NCBI GenBank assembly: GCA_030655075.1
Contig: JAURWE010000103.1
Coordinates: forward strand, 1-64,000
Length of the DNA stretch: 64,000 bases
Direction of reading: 5' to 3'
Source: Pararhizobium sp.
GTDB taxonomy: Bacteria; Pseudomonadota; Alphaproteobacteria; Rhizobiales; Rhizobiaceae
The position numbers were made by a program, and so were the translations under genes. Of the stretch, positions 55,801 through 64,000 are shown piece after piece. The notes beneath the pieces are model-generated. The model worked only from the letters and a program-made list of their open reading frames with translations. It did not search any database and was not told the DNA's origin. How positions within the stretch are numbered: the first letter of the stretch is position 1; every line of letters starts with the position of its first letter.

Positions 55801-56889
55801 TCAGGCCAAAATGCTCAACCCGGTTGCCGCATCGAATAGATGCAGCCGCGTCTCGTCGGCAATGAAGTCTACCCTGTCGCCTTGGCTCGGACATGCGCTC
55901 GCTTTCACCAGCGCCCCGATTTCCTGTCCGCCAAACATGAACGTCACCAGCGCATCGTTGCCATGGAACTCGACCAGGTCTGCGGTCCCGGCGACCCGGT
56001 TGGCTGCCGTGGCGTCGCCGTTTGCCACACGCAGATCGGCCGGGCGTATGCCCATCACGACCTTCATGCCGTCCGACAAGAGAAACCGGCTGCCAGACAC
56101 GGAGAATGCACCACCCTGCACATGCAGCAACCATCCGGCGCCGTCCTTCCGGGCGGTCGCCTCGATGAAATTCATGTTCGGCGTCCCGATAAATCCGGCA
56201 ACAAACAGCGTGCGCGGCCGCTCATAGATTTCTGCGGGGGTGCCGACCTGTTCGATACTGCCCTCCTTCATCAAGACGATACGGTCGGCGAGCGTCATGG
56301 CCTCGAGCTGATCATGGGTGACATAGATGGTCGTGGTTTTCAGCTTCTGGTGCAGCCTGGCGATCTCGACACGCATGTGGTTGCGCAGTTTTGCGTCAAG
56401 ATTGGAAAGGGGCTCGTCGAACAGGAAGACACGTGGCGTCTTGATCATCGCCCGGGCGATGGCCACACGCTGCTGCTGTCCGCCCGACAGGGCCGCCGGC
56501 TTGCGTTCGAGATAAGGATCAAGCCCGAGCGTCGCCGAGACGGCGCGGATGCGCTGGTCGATCTCAGCCACCGGAATCTTCATGCGTTTGAGGCCGAAAG
56601 CGATGTTGTCGTAGATCGTCATATGCGGATAGAGCGCATAGTTTTGGAAAACCATGGCAACGCCGCGATCGCGCGGCGGCAGGTCGTTGACCGTCGTACC
56701 GCCGATGATGACATCGCCGCCGGATATGTCTTCAAGGCCTGCAATCATCCGCATCAGCGTCGACTTGCCACAACCGGATGGGCCCAGGAACACGACGAAC
56801 TCTTGGTCAGCCACATCAAGGTTGAAGTCCTTGATGACGCTGATTGCCCCATAGGATTTGTCGACATGGGAACATACGATATTCGCCAT
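55801..56889 (-). CDS. Sugar ABC transporter ATPase, UgpC/MalK type (system 2)
   Basis: A 362-residue ATPase with Walker A GPSGCGKST, signature LSGGQQQRVAIARA, Walker B VFLFDEPLSNLDAKLR, the switch His in YVTHDQ, and the regulatory C-terminal domain with VMGIRPADLRV. It is a close paralogue of the system 1 ATPase but has the normal D-loop. It is last in the second importer operon, 1 bp after the dehydrogenase stop. Confidence 0.93.
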   Translation of the reverse strand: MANIVCSHVDKSYGAISVIKDFNLDVADQEFVVFLGPSGCGKSTLMRMIAGLEDISGGDVIIGGTTVNDLPPRDRGVAMVFQNYALYPHMTIYDNIAFGLKRMKIPVAEIDQRIRAVSATLGLDPYLERKPAALSGGQQQRVAIARAMIKTPRVFLFDEPLSNLDAKLRNHMRVEIARLHQKLKTTTIYVTHDQLEAMTLADRIVLMKEGSIEQVGTPAEIYERPRTLFVAGFIGTPNMNFIEATARKDGAGWLLHVQGGAFSVSGSRFLLSDGMKVVMGIRPADLRVANGDATAANRVAGTADLVEFHGNDALVTFMFGGQEIGALVKASACPSQGDRVDFIADETRLHLFDAATGLSILA

Positions 56890-56890
56890 T

Positions 56891-57937
56891 TCAGTTCTCC
56901 CCGTTTTGCATCAGAATCTGGATCTTCACGTCGCTGGGATTGGCGGCCGCTGCCCGCTCGAATGCTTTGATGCTGTCCTTGAAATCGAATGTGCAGGTGA
57001 TCAGCGGCTTCAGATCGACCTTGCCGGAGGCAATCAGCGCCAGGGCACGATCGAAAATATTGGCATAGCGAAACACGGTCTCGATGCGAATTTCCCTGGA
57101 GATGGCGCCGGGCACATCGAGCTCCACCGGTTCGACCGGCAGCCCGACCAGAACCAGCGCGCCGCCCGGCCGCAGCAGATCGAAAATACCTCTGAAGGCC
57201 TTGGGACTGCCGCTTGCCTCGAACACCAAATCCGCGCCCCAGCCCGCCGTTTCGCGCTTGATGACATCGGCAAAGGCGGTTTCGGAAATATTGACCGGCG
57301 TAATGCCCGGATAGCGGCCGGCGATCGCCAGCTTTTCGGCACTGAAATCCGAGATGAAAACCCGGCTGCAGCCACCGGCCAGGGCGGCCAGGGCCACCAT
57401 GATCCCGATCGGCCCACAGCCGATCACGGCGGCCACATCGCCCGGCATGATCCGCGCCCGGGCGGCCGCCTGCATGCCGACCGCGAAAGGCTCGACCATC
57501 GCGCCTTCGGCAAAGGAGACGGTGGCCGGCAGGTGATAGGTAAATGCTGCCGGGTGCACGGCATAGGCCGTCAGGATGCCATGGTGGGGCGGCGTCGCCC
57601 AGAAGCGGACATTCGGATCAATGTTGTACAATCCGAGTTTGGATGCCCGCGACGACAGGTCGGGAACGCCTGGTTCCATGCAGACCCGGTCACCAACGGC
57701 AAGATTGCTGACATTGCTGCCGATCGCGGTAATGGTGCCCGCCGCCTCGTGGCCAAGCACCATCGGCGCACGCACCGCATAGGGGCCGATGGCGCCATGC
57801 GTGTAGTAGTGCACGTCGCTTCCGCAGACACCGACCGTATGAATGGCGATCTTGACGTCATCGGGCCCGATATCGAGCGGAAGATCGATGTCCCGGAGGC
57901 TGAGCACGCCCTTTTGCTCGAGAACCAGCGCTTGCAT
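56891..57937 (-). CDS. Medium-chain dehydrogenase, sorbitol/xylitol-dehydrogenase-like
   Basis: A 348-residue NAD(P)-dependent alcohol dehydrogenase. The catalytic-zinc residues are Cys38 (GVCGSD) and His63-Glu64 (GHEAAG). The nucleotide fold has VIGCGPIGIMVALAA, and RFWATPPHHG is typical of polyol dehydrogenases. The four Cys of the structural zinc site are replaced (segment EPGVPDLSSRASKLGLYN), as in animal sorbitol dehydrogenase. Its place inside an ABC import operon suggests it oxidises the imported polyol to a ketose. The start at 57937 has AAAGGAACAG upstream. Confidence 0.9.
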   Translation of the reverse strand: MQALVLEQKGVLSLRDIDLPLDIGPDDVKIAIHTVGVCGSDVHYYTHGAIGPYAVRAPMVLGHEAAGTITAIGSNVSNLAVGDRVCMEPGVPDLSSRASKLGLYNIDPNVRFWATPPHHGILTAYAVHPAAFTYHLPATVSFAEGAMVEPFAVGMQAAARARIMPGDVAAVIGCGPIGIMVALAALAGGCSRVFISDFSAEKLAIAGRYPGITPVNISETAFADVIKRETAGWGADLVFEASGSPKAFRGIFDLLRPGGALVLVGLPVEPVELDVPGAISREIRIETVFRYANIFDRALALIASGKVDLKPLITCTFDFKDSIKAFERAAAANPSDVKIQILMQNGEN

Positions 57938-57956
57938 TGTCTGTTCCTTTGAATGG

Positions 57957-58778
57957 TTAGGATGTCTTGCGCCGGAAAGCGCTGTTGAGCATGCCGCTGA
58001 GAATGCCGATGAACAGCAGGGGCGGTATCGAAAGCAGGACGACCGAGGCGTTGAGGATGCCCCAGGGCACATCGCGTCCAAGCTGGGTCAATTCCGATGC
58101 GACGATCGGCAGGGTCTTGGCATCGGAAGTCGTCAGCATCAGCGCGATCAGAAACTCGTTCCAGACCAAGACGAAGCTGAAGGCGACCGCGCCGATCAGC
58201 GACCGGGAAGCGATCGGCAGGGCAATGAGGAAGAAAATCGCATAGGGCCCATAACCATCGACCCGTGCGGCCTCCTCGACTTCCTTTGGCACCCGGGCGA
58301 AGGCCGGAACGCTCAGCCAGATGACGGTGGCGAGCGTCAGGAGCGTATAGGTCACGATCATCGCCAGCCGGGTGTCGTAGAGGCCGAAATCAAGCCAGAT
58401 GACCATCAGCGGAATGGCGACGGCGACCGGCGGCAGGAACCGCAGCGACAGCACGAAGAACTGGATGTCGTTCGACCAGCGGTTGGGGTAGCGCGCCAGG
58501 GCGTAGGCTGCCGGCAGACCCAAGAGGGCGCCGATCAGAACGGAAGCACCGGATATCAGCAAGGAGTTGACCAGCCCCTCGAAGACACTCTCACGGCCCA
58601 GCACATAGGCAAAATTGTCGAGCGTCGGCGTAAAGAAAAACAGCGGCGTCGGCGTGACGATGTCGACCCGGTTCTTGAAGGCATTCAGCACCGTCCAGAA
58701 GACCGGGAAAACCGCTGAAAACGCCGCCGCAAGCAGGATAAGACGGCCGGCGAACCGGCCCGGGCTGTTGGCGCTCAT
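57957..58778 (-). CDS. Sugar ABC permease, MalG type (system 2)
   Basis: A 273-residue six-helix permease with EAA loop EAARVDGYGPYAIFFLIALP. The start at 58778 overlaps the stop of the partner permease by 4 bp. It lies 19 bp before the dehydrogenase start. Confidence 0.92.
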   Translation of the reverse strand: MSANSPGRFAGRLILLAAAFSAVFPVFWTVLNAFKNRVDIVTPTPLFFFTPTLDNFAYVLGRESVFEGLVNSLLISGASVLIGALLGLPAAYALARYPNRWSNDIQFFVLSLRFLPPVAVAIPLMVIWLDFGLYDTRLAMIVTYTLLTLATVIWLSVPAFARVPKEVEEAARVDGYGPYAIFFLIALPIASRSLIGAVAFSFVLVWNEFLIALMLTTSDAKTLPIVASELTQLGRDVPWGILNASVVLLSIPPLLFIGILSGMLNSAFRRKTS

Positions 58779-59638
58779 GGCTTGACCCTCTTCCAGATAA
58801 AGGTGAAGGCAATCGAGGTGGCGACCATCATCAGCACGGCCATGCTCGACGCGTAGGATATCCGGCCGGATTCGATGAAGCCTTGCGAAAACGCGTACAT
58901 ATCCAGTGTCTCGGTGGCGATGCCGGGGCCGCCGCGCGTCATCACGTAGATCAGATCGAAGGCGCGCAGGGATTCGATCATCTTGACGAAGGCGAGCGAG
59001 ACCAGTGGCGCCTTCAGCATGGGGATCGCGATATAGGCGTAGATTTCCCAGGTTTTTGCGTGATCCAGCCGCGCGGCCTCGAACGGCTGCGGCGGCAGCG
59101 TTTCGAGCAACTTCAGCACGATCACCGCGAAGAAAAGACCCCATTGCCAGACATCGACGAGCGCCACAGTACCAAGGGCGGTCAGTGGATTGGACAGAAG
59201 GTCGAGAGGCTGGCCGGTGATGGCTTTGAAAGGATAGGTGATGATCCCGTAGAGCGGGTGAAAGGCGAACTTCCAGACGAAGGCGGCCGAAACACGTGGC
59301 AGGATAACGGGCATCAGAAAGAGAAATGAGACGATCGTGCGCATGCGCGGCCCGGCACATTCGAACAGCAGGATGCCAAGTGCGACTGCGATGACCAGTG
59401 TCATGCCGACGGTCACGGCTTCCCAGGTCAGGGAAACCCCGACGGCATTGATGAAGCGGCGATCGGAAAAGAGGCCGATATAATTTGCAAAGCCGACGAA
59501 GCTGCCGTCCGGACGGGTGAGCTCCCGGTTTTGAAACGAGATCAGGATGGCAAAAGCCGTCGGCACCAGTGCCAGAACGGCCAGGATCGCCATGGCCGGG
59601 GTCAGAAAGACCACCGGCAGCGTATTTTTCTGTTTCAC
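58775..59638 (-). CDS. Sugar ABC permease, MalF type (system 2)
   Basis: A 287-residue permease with six helices and the EAA loop EAARLDHAKTWEIYAYIAIP. I choose GTG 59638 (MKQKNTLPVVFL) because GGAGG lies 7 bp upstream; an ATG 42 bp earlier would place the ribosome site inside the gene. Confidence 0.9.
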   Translation of the reverse strand: MKQKNTLPVVFLTPAMAILAVLALVPTAFAILISFQNRELTRPDGSFVGFANYIGLFSDRRFINAVGVSLTWEAVTVGMTLVIAVALGILLFECAGPRMRTIVSFLFLMPVILPRVSAAFVWKFAFHPLYGIITYPFKAITGQPLDLLSNPLTALGTVALVDVWQWGLFFAVIVLKLLETLPPQPFEAARLDHAKTWEIYAYIAIPMLKAPLVSLAFVKMIESLRAFDLIYVMTRGGPGIATETLDMYAFSQGFIESGRISYASSMAVLMMVATSIAFTFIWKRVKP

Positions 59639-59684
59639 GAGGAGTCCTCCGAAAAATCTCGATGTGTCCCGTCGGTGCAACGGT

Positions 59685-59710
59685 ACCCGGCAGGGGAGAG
59701 CCTGCCGGGT
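59685..59710 (-). other. Hairpin between binding-protein and permease genes (system 2)
   Basis: A perfect 10-bp stem ACCCGGCAGG/CCTGCCGGGT with a 6-base loop lies in the 90-bp gap after the binding-protein gene. No U-tract follows on the minus strand. It is at the same relative place as the hairpin in system 1, consistent with protecting or partly terminating the upstream message. Confidence 0.65.
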
Positions 59711-59728
59711 AGTGACAGCAAAGACCGG

Positions 59729-61006
59729 TTACTGGCCGCGTGCGACCAGTTCCTTGGCAAAGCCGTCAAGCTCGTTGAGGCCATCCTTGACGTCGGTGCG
59801 GGTGCCGGCGATCAGCTCTTCCAGAATGATGCCCCAGCGGTCGCCGAGATCAGGCCATTGCGGGCTCTGCCAGAAATTGACGGCGGTGACCTTGCCGGTC
59901 TCGGCCAAGGCAGGCCCAAGGTCCTTGCCATAAAGCTCGGCAAACTTCGGGCTCGACATGACGCTGGTGCGGTTCAGCTCGCTGAACTGGTTGGCATCCA
60001 GCCGGCGGCTCTCGTTTTCCTTCGACGTGGCCCAGGCAACGAAGAGCCCGGCGCAGGCCTTTGACGCCTCGTCCGCATTGGCCTTGGTGCCGATCGCAAG
60101 GCCGTGACCGTAACCACCACCCGTCAATGGCGTCGGCGGCGGCAGGTATCCGACCTTGCCGGCAACCTGCGACGACTTCGGATCGATCGCCATACCGACA
60201 AGCGGGGTCGATTCGATGATCATGGCCACTTGCCCGGATGTGAAGGCGCCGACCGCTTCATCCCAGCTGCCGGTCCGGCTGCCTGGTGCGGAATAGTTGA
60301 AGAGGTCGAGATAGGTTTCGGTCGCCTTGACGGCCGCTTCGCTGTTGAAAACCGGCGTCGTGCCGTCGAACCAGTTGCCACCAAATCCCTTGAAATAGGG
60401 CATCCAGCGCCAGACATTGGCGCCCGAGCCGCGCTGGCCACGCAGAGCGGTTCCGTAAATACCCTTGTCGGGCTGGTTCAGAGCCTTCACCGCCGCAATG
60501 TATTCATCGAGCGTTTTTGGTGGCGCAATGCCCGCAGCTTCAAGCAGGTCCTTGCGGTAGATCATCAGGTCGCCGCCGCCGGTCACGGGTGCAAACCAGA
60601 CCTTTCCGTCATAGGTCGCGACCTTCTGGCGGCCTGGGTCGAAATCGGCATAGTCGTATTCGGCCGGATAATAGTCCATCAGCGGCGCGACCCAACCGGA
60701 CGATGCGAACAGGGCCACATTGGCCTCGTCAATGTAGTAGACATTGTACTTCCCGATCGTCGATGCATCGGCCTTGGTTTTGGCCCGGCGGTCGTTTTCG
60801 TTCAGATAGTCGATTTCGAAGGATGCGCCGCCACTGAGCGTCTCGAACTCCGCCTTGTAATCTTCGAGCAAGGTCAGGCCGTCACGCGGCTGGGCAAGCA
60901 CTTTGATCGTCCCGGTGCACTCTGCGGCTATCGCAATCGTGGACACCGAGGTGGCAAGAAGGCATGCGAAGGCAATGCTCGAAACGAGCGTTTTTCTGTT
61001 GGTCAT
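59729..61006 (-). CDS. Sugar ABC transporter substrate-binding protein (system 2)
   Basis: A 425-residue periplasmic solute-binding protein. The signal peptide (about 1-27, LVSSIAFACLLATSVSTIAI) is followed by mature ECTGTIKVLAQPRDGL. The two Cys after the lobe boundary region (ECTG and KACAG) may pair. It belongs to the family 1 binding proteins for sugars and polyols; the ligand is unknown. GGGGAGG precedes the start. It is the first gene of the second importer operon, downstream of the AraC gene on the same strand. Confidence 0.92.
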   Translation of the reverse strand: MTNRKTLVSSIAFACLLATSVSTIAIAAECTGTIKVLAQPRDGLTLLEDYKAEFETLSGGASFEIDYLNENDRRAKTKADASTIGKYNVYYIDEANVALFASSGWVAPLMDYYPAEYDYADFDPGRQKVATYDGKVWFAPVTGGGDLMIYRKDLLEAAGIAPPKTLDEYIAAVKALNQPDKGIYGTALRGQRGSGANVWRWMPYFKGFGGNWFDGTTPVFNSEAAVKATETYLDLFNYSAPGSRTGSWDEAVGAFTSGQVAMIIESTPLVGMAIDPKSSQVAGKVGYLPPPTPLTGGGYGHGLAIGTKANADEASKACAGLFVAWATSKENESRRLDANQFSELNRTSVMSSPKFAELYGKDLGPALAETGKVTAVNFWQSPQWPDLGDRWGIILEELIAGTRTDVKDGLNELDGFAKELVARGQ

Positions 61007-61233
61007 GTGAAGAACCTCCCCTAAAGGTCTCTGCGACGGCCGCCAAAATCTCCTCAGATCAACGGCCGTCTTGGATAGCGATCTGTCTCGCTGCCCTGAT
61101 CCTACGTATACTCTGCTGCGACACTAGCGCGCATCATGCGTCGAATCTGTATTTTAATGCGAAAAATACCCTACGATCGGCTACGGAGAGCGCAATTGCA
61201 ACATAACTTCATTGCTACGCACAAAACCGGCAG

Positions 61234-62169
61234 TCAGATGCGGGTGTGCCGCCGCTGCCCGGTAAGCCGGCGGTAGGCCGACGGCGTCATCCTGTGGTAC
61301 AGAAGAAACGTGCGGTTGAAATTGGAGATGTTGAGGTAGCCGACCTCGAAGCAGATCTGGGTGATCGGCATCTCCGTCTCCGCCAGCAGCTTGCAGGCCT
61401 GCCAGATACGCAGCTTGTTGACATGGTCGGTAAAGCTGTTGCCGGTATTTTTCTTGAAAAAGCGCGAGAATGCCGTTTCGCTCATGCCGGCAAGATACGC
61501 CAGTTCGGCCAGATGGATATCCGTGGCGATGTTCTCGAAAATATAGACCAGCGCTCTCTGCAGGACATCGAGCGTTTCGGCATTGAGCTTCGGCGCAAAA
61601 TTCGGCGACGACAGGACCTCGTATTCCTGTGTGCTGCTGAGCAGCACCAGCAACTGCATGAAGAGCGACAGCCGCGCAAAGCCCTTCACCTCCCCCATGC
61701 CTTCGACAAGCGCGATGCCTTGGGCCAGTGCCGTTCCATGAAAGACCAGGCCCCGCTCGGCCCGGGTGAAGAAATCCTCGAGCTGGGCCATCTCCGGCGC
61801 CATTGCCGCAATGTTGCGAAGGCGATCCGGGTCGAATTGGAGAACGATATCGCGGCCCTTGATAATCTCACCCGGTGCCGTCACCGTAACCCAGTCATGG
61901 GGCAGATTGCGGCCGATGACGGTGAGGTAGCCCGGATGAAATTCACCGATATAGTCGCCGACGAAGGCGATGCCGGAGGCATATCGCACAAGGTGGATTT
62001 CGATCTCCGGATGATAGTTCCAGACATTGCGTTCCCACGGATAGTCGTCAACACGCCAGAGGAACGTTTCGGTGACATCGGTGACGATATGCTCGAACGT
62101 CGCGCTGAAGGGCGCGGTTCTTGACCCGCCCGCTGACCTCGACGCCACATTTTTTCTGTCACCGGACAT
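61234..62169 (-). CDS. AraC-family regulator
   Basis: A 311-residue regulator. The N-terminal cupin-type sensing domain has FHPGYLTVIGRNLPHDW, and the C-terminal double helix-turn-helix (about 205-305) has HLAELAYLAGMSETAFSRFF and the family signature ending NISNFNRTFLLYHRMTPSAY. It probably activates the importer operon that follows. The 227-bp gap to the binding-protein gene includes the short palindrome CGCATCATGCG at 61130-61140, a possible site. ATG 62169 is preferred to the overlapping GTG 62172. Confidence 0.9.
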   Translation of the reverse strand: MSGDRKNVASRSAGGSRTAPFSATFEHIVTDVTETFLWRVDDYPWERNVWNYHPEIEIHLVRYASGIAFVGDYIGEFHPGYLTVIGRNLPHDWVTVTAPGEIIKGRDIVLQFDPDRLRNIAAMAPEMAQLEDFFTRAERGLVFHGTALAQGIALVEGMGEVKGFARLSLFMQLLVLLSSTQEYEVLSSPNFAPKLNAETLDVLQRALVYIFENIATDIHLAELAYLAGMSETAFSRFFKKNTGNSFTDHVNKLRIWQACKLLAETEMPITQICFEVGYLNISNFNRTFLLYHRMTPSAYRRLTGQRRHTRI

Positions 62170-62205
62170 CACAAGCCGCTCGATCCAATATCCCGTTTTG
62201 AAAAC

Positions 62206-62711
62206 TTAGACCATTGCCGGACTTCCGGTGTCAATTGGAACGAAGGCCTGCCGCAGGACCGGATGCTGCCCGATTGCACCCATCGATCCCGTGGTCTCCT
62301 GCAGCGACAGCACAAAAGCGGTGATCAATCCGACCATGATGCCAGGCCAGGTGCTCGGCAACATGACCTCCAGGAACGATAGCAACGCGAGGCACCGCAA
62401 ACGATCAACGCTTCATTCATCCGCCAGTCGTATTTGCACAGCATCGCAGCCATGATCAGAAAACAACAGCTGAAGCAGTGCACAGCGATGGCGATGATGG
62501 CGATCAGCATGTTGCCCTGCAGTTCGAACAACAGGTAATACAGCAACATGCATGAAATCCCGAGGACCATTGCAGACCTAAAAAGCTGTGCCGCGAAGAA
62601 AATCGCATTAAGCAGCGCCATTTGTCCGCCAGATCTCAGCACGCCCACAGTCTTGTCGCGCTTTACCAATGAACAAAAGGTCGACGGAAAGGGGCGGTCG
62701 AGCGCAGGCAT
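62206..62711 (-). pseudogene. Frameshifted, truncated ABC permease remnant (PotC-like)
   Basis: Reading the minus strand, one frame gives hydrophobic sequence ending WRMNEALIVCGASR, the start of an EAA-type coupling loop. The continuation LLSFLEVMLPSTWPGIMVGL, with ITAFVLSLQETT, is in another frame, the shift falling near 62385-62395. Together they resemble the middle and end of spermidine/putrescine-type permeases, but the N terminus is missing and the end is degenerate. It is AT-richer than its neighbours and probably decaying. Confidence 0.6.
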
Positions 62712-62755
62712 CGAATGCTAAAATCCATTAGTTTCAATTGCTTACAAGATAATTT

Positions 62756-62840
62756 TGGTGCCCCGTGCCGGAATCGAACCAGCACTCCTCTCGGAACCTG
62801 ATTTTGAGTCAGGCGCGTCTACCAATTCCGCCAACGGGGC
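62756..62840 (-). tRNA. tRNA-Leu (anticodon CAA)
   Basis: The minus strand folds as a class II tRNA of 85 nt. The acceptor stem is GCCCCGT/ACGGGGC, the anticodon loop CTCAAAA carries CAA, the variable arm is long as in tRNA-Leu, the T-loop is GTTCGATTC, and CCA is encoded at 62758-62756. Confidence 0.97.
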
Positions 62841-63019
62841 ACGGATGCTCGTAGCAAGCATTGCTGGCGATTTATACGAAGGGTTTGGCAGCGGTCAACC
62901 GGCTTTTTGCGGGCGGGGTTGAACAATCACGCAAGCGTGCACGCCGGCCGGTGCGGGCACAGATTTACAGCGCCGGAAATCCTGCCTAAGAAGGCGCGAG
63001 TTCTAACAAGGTGCCCCGC

Positions 63020-63607
63020 ATGCTTCGCCGCCTTTATGACTGGACCATGTCGCTTGCCGCACGCAAATCAGCCGAAGCCTGGCTGGCGGTCATCGCTTTC
63101 GTCGAAAGTTCGGTCTTCCTGGTTCCCGCCGACGTGCTCTTCCTGCCCATGGCGCTGGCCCGGCCCGAACGCGCCTGGCGCTATGCGCTGGTGGCGACCG
63201 TCGCCTCCGTTCTCGGCGGCATTGCCGGCTGGTATATCGGCCACTACGCCTTCGAGGCCATCGCCAAGCCGGTGCTGGAATTCTACGGCAAGCTCGGCGC
63301 TTTTGAAGAGATGAAGGCCTCCGTCGGCTATGAGACGCTGGTGTTGTTGCTGGTAACCTCGGGCCTGGCGCATCTGCCGCCGATCAAGGTGGTGACGATC
63401 CTGTCGGGCGCCGCCAACATCAATCTCGGCCTGTTCATCGTGTCCGCCATCGTCGCGCGCGGCGCCCGCTTCTTCTTCCTCGCCTGGCTTTTGCGCCGCT
63501 ACGGCGAGGAAATCCGCGACTTCATCGAAAAGCGCCTGGGGCTGCTGGCGGCGCTTGCCTGCGGCGCGCTGATCGTGCTGTTCGTCGCCTACCGCGCCCT
63601 GACGTGA
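63020..63607 (+). CDS. YqaA-family (DedA-like) membrane protein
   Basis: A 195-residue membrane protein of the SNARE-associated/DedA superfamily, YqaA branch. It has four or five membrane segments and the re-entrant motif AFVESSVFLVPADVLFLPMA near the N terminus, with GLAHLPPIKVVTILSGAANI later. Relatives are linked to membrane lipid or proton homeostasis; the exact role is unknown. ATG 63020 (with AAGG upstream) is chosen over GTG 63011. Confidence 0.88.
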   Translation: MLRRLYDWTMSLAARKSAEAWLAVIAFVESSVFLVPADVLFLPMALARPERAWRYALVATVASVLGGIAGWYIGHYAFEAIAKPVLEFYGKLGAFEEMKASVGYETLVLLLVTSGLAHLPPIKVVTILSGAANINLGLFIVSAIVARGARFFFLAWLLRRYGEEIRDFIEKRLGLLAALACGALIVLFVAYRALT

Positions 63608-63627
63608 ACCTCATCCGGAGCCGCCCC

Positions 63628-64000
63628 GTGAACGCCACCATCAGCCAGAACCGCACCGGCCTCATAGCCGCCGTTCTCTCCACCCTCGGCATGTCCGCAA
63701 CGGTCGGCGGCGCGCTGGCCTTCGAACATCTCGGCGGCTACATCCCCTGTATGCTCTGCCTGATGCAGCGCGATCCCTATTATTACGGCATTCCGCTCGG
63801 CCTTCTGGCAATCCTCAGCGTGGTGCTCGAGCTGCCACGCTGGACGACGCGCATGATTCTCGCCGCCATCGCCATCCTGATGCTCTGGGGCGCCGGCATG
63901 GGTGTCTATCACGCTGGTGTCGAGTGGCATTTCTGGGAAGGGCCTGCCAGCTGCGCCACGACGGCAGCCGGCGTCTCGTCCGATGTCGGCGACCTTCTCG
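63628..64000 (+). CDS. DsbB-family disulfide bond protein (partial, cut by window end)
   Basis: The first 124 residues of an inner-membrane quinone-dependent thiol oxidase. The start GTG 63628 has GGAG 8 bp upstream and follows the YqaA gene by 20 bp, so they are probably co-transcribed. The first Cys pair is in YIPCMLCLMQRDPYYYG, the DsbB/DsbI active-site layout, and the second-loop Cys lies in GPASCATTA. Three membrane segments are visible before the sequence ends. Confidence 0.9.
   Translation, partial: MNATISQNRTGLIAAVLSTLGMSATVGGALAFEHLGGYIPCMLCLMQRDPYYYGIPLGLLAILSVVLELPRWTTRMILAAIAILMLWGAGMGVYHAGVEWHFWEGPASCATTAAGVSSDVGDLL

Noticed and set aside
58779..59360. Upstream extension of the second MalG-type permease frame
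   Set aside because: Same situation: it overlaps the real MalF-type gene, and the start at 58778 fits the family length.

Overview
The window is high-GC DNA with dense, closely spaced genes. Gene content and order point to the chromosome of an alphaproteobacterium of the Rhizobiaceae (Rhizobium/Agrobacterium/Allorhizobium type). Supporting signs are the block lysC-ptsP-prfA-prmC-DUF4167-clpB, the argJ-parvulin-secA block, an Lrp-type regulator divergent from putA, and intergenic RIME-like mosaic repeats. This is inferred from protein families; no 16S gene is present.

Layout. 1-684: non-coding, no gene supported. 700-7648: a tight five-gene operon with overlapping starts and stops, matching the petrobactin pathway in the same order as Bacillus asbABCDEF. 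It holds two NIS (IucA/IucC) synthetases, an aryl-AMP ligase, a fused aryl-carrier/condensing protein (AsbD-AsbE) and a 3-dehydroshikimate dehydratase (AsbF). 7901-19870: core genes, namely an M23 envelope peptidase, clpB, DUF4167, prmC, prfA, ptsP and lysC. 20183-22963: a HAD phosphatase and a MarR/MFS pair carrying the same 14-bp palindrome in front of each gene. 23045-34893: conserved housekeeping genes (ubiG, DUF3291, DUF1178, nitrilase, grxC, comF, a methyltransferase, a solitary Flp pilin, mutT, GNAT, argJ, a parvulin, secA). 34971-42306: a P-loop protein, a flippase with a GNAT_6 protein, an acyl-CoA synthetase, and a run of small or little-known membrane proteins, including a degenerate nuclease-fold protein. 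42333-46680: putA with its divergent Lrp-type activator.

46806-62169: a 15-kb carbohydrate or polyol utilisation region. Two complete ABC importers (each with binding protein, two permeases and a UgpC/MalK-type ATPase) flank a forward block of GMC oxidoreductase, GntR regulator, ROK kinase and SIS isomerase/deaminase. The second importer operon also encodes a sorbitol/xylitol-dehydrogenase-like enzyme and has an AraC regulator upstream. Substrates cannot be read from the sequence. 62206-64000: a frameshifted PotC-like permease remnant, tRNA-Leu(CAA), a YqaA-family membrane protein and the start of a DsbB-family gene cut by the window end.

The asb operon is the most interesting item. It predicts a citrate-polyamine siderophore capped with 3,4-dihydroxybenzoate, made from 3-dehydroshikimate, in a rhizobial background, with the carrier and transferase fused into one protein. 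No exporter, TonB receptor or uptake ABC genes lie with it in this window.
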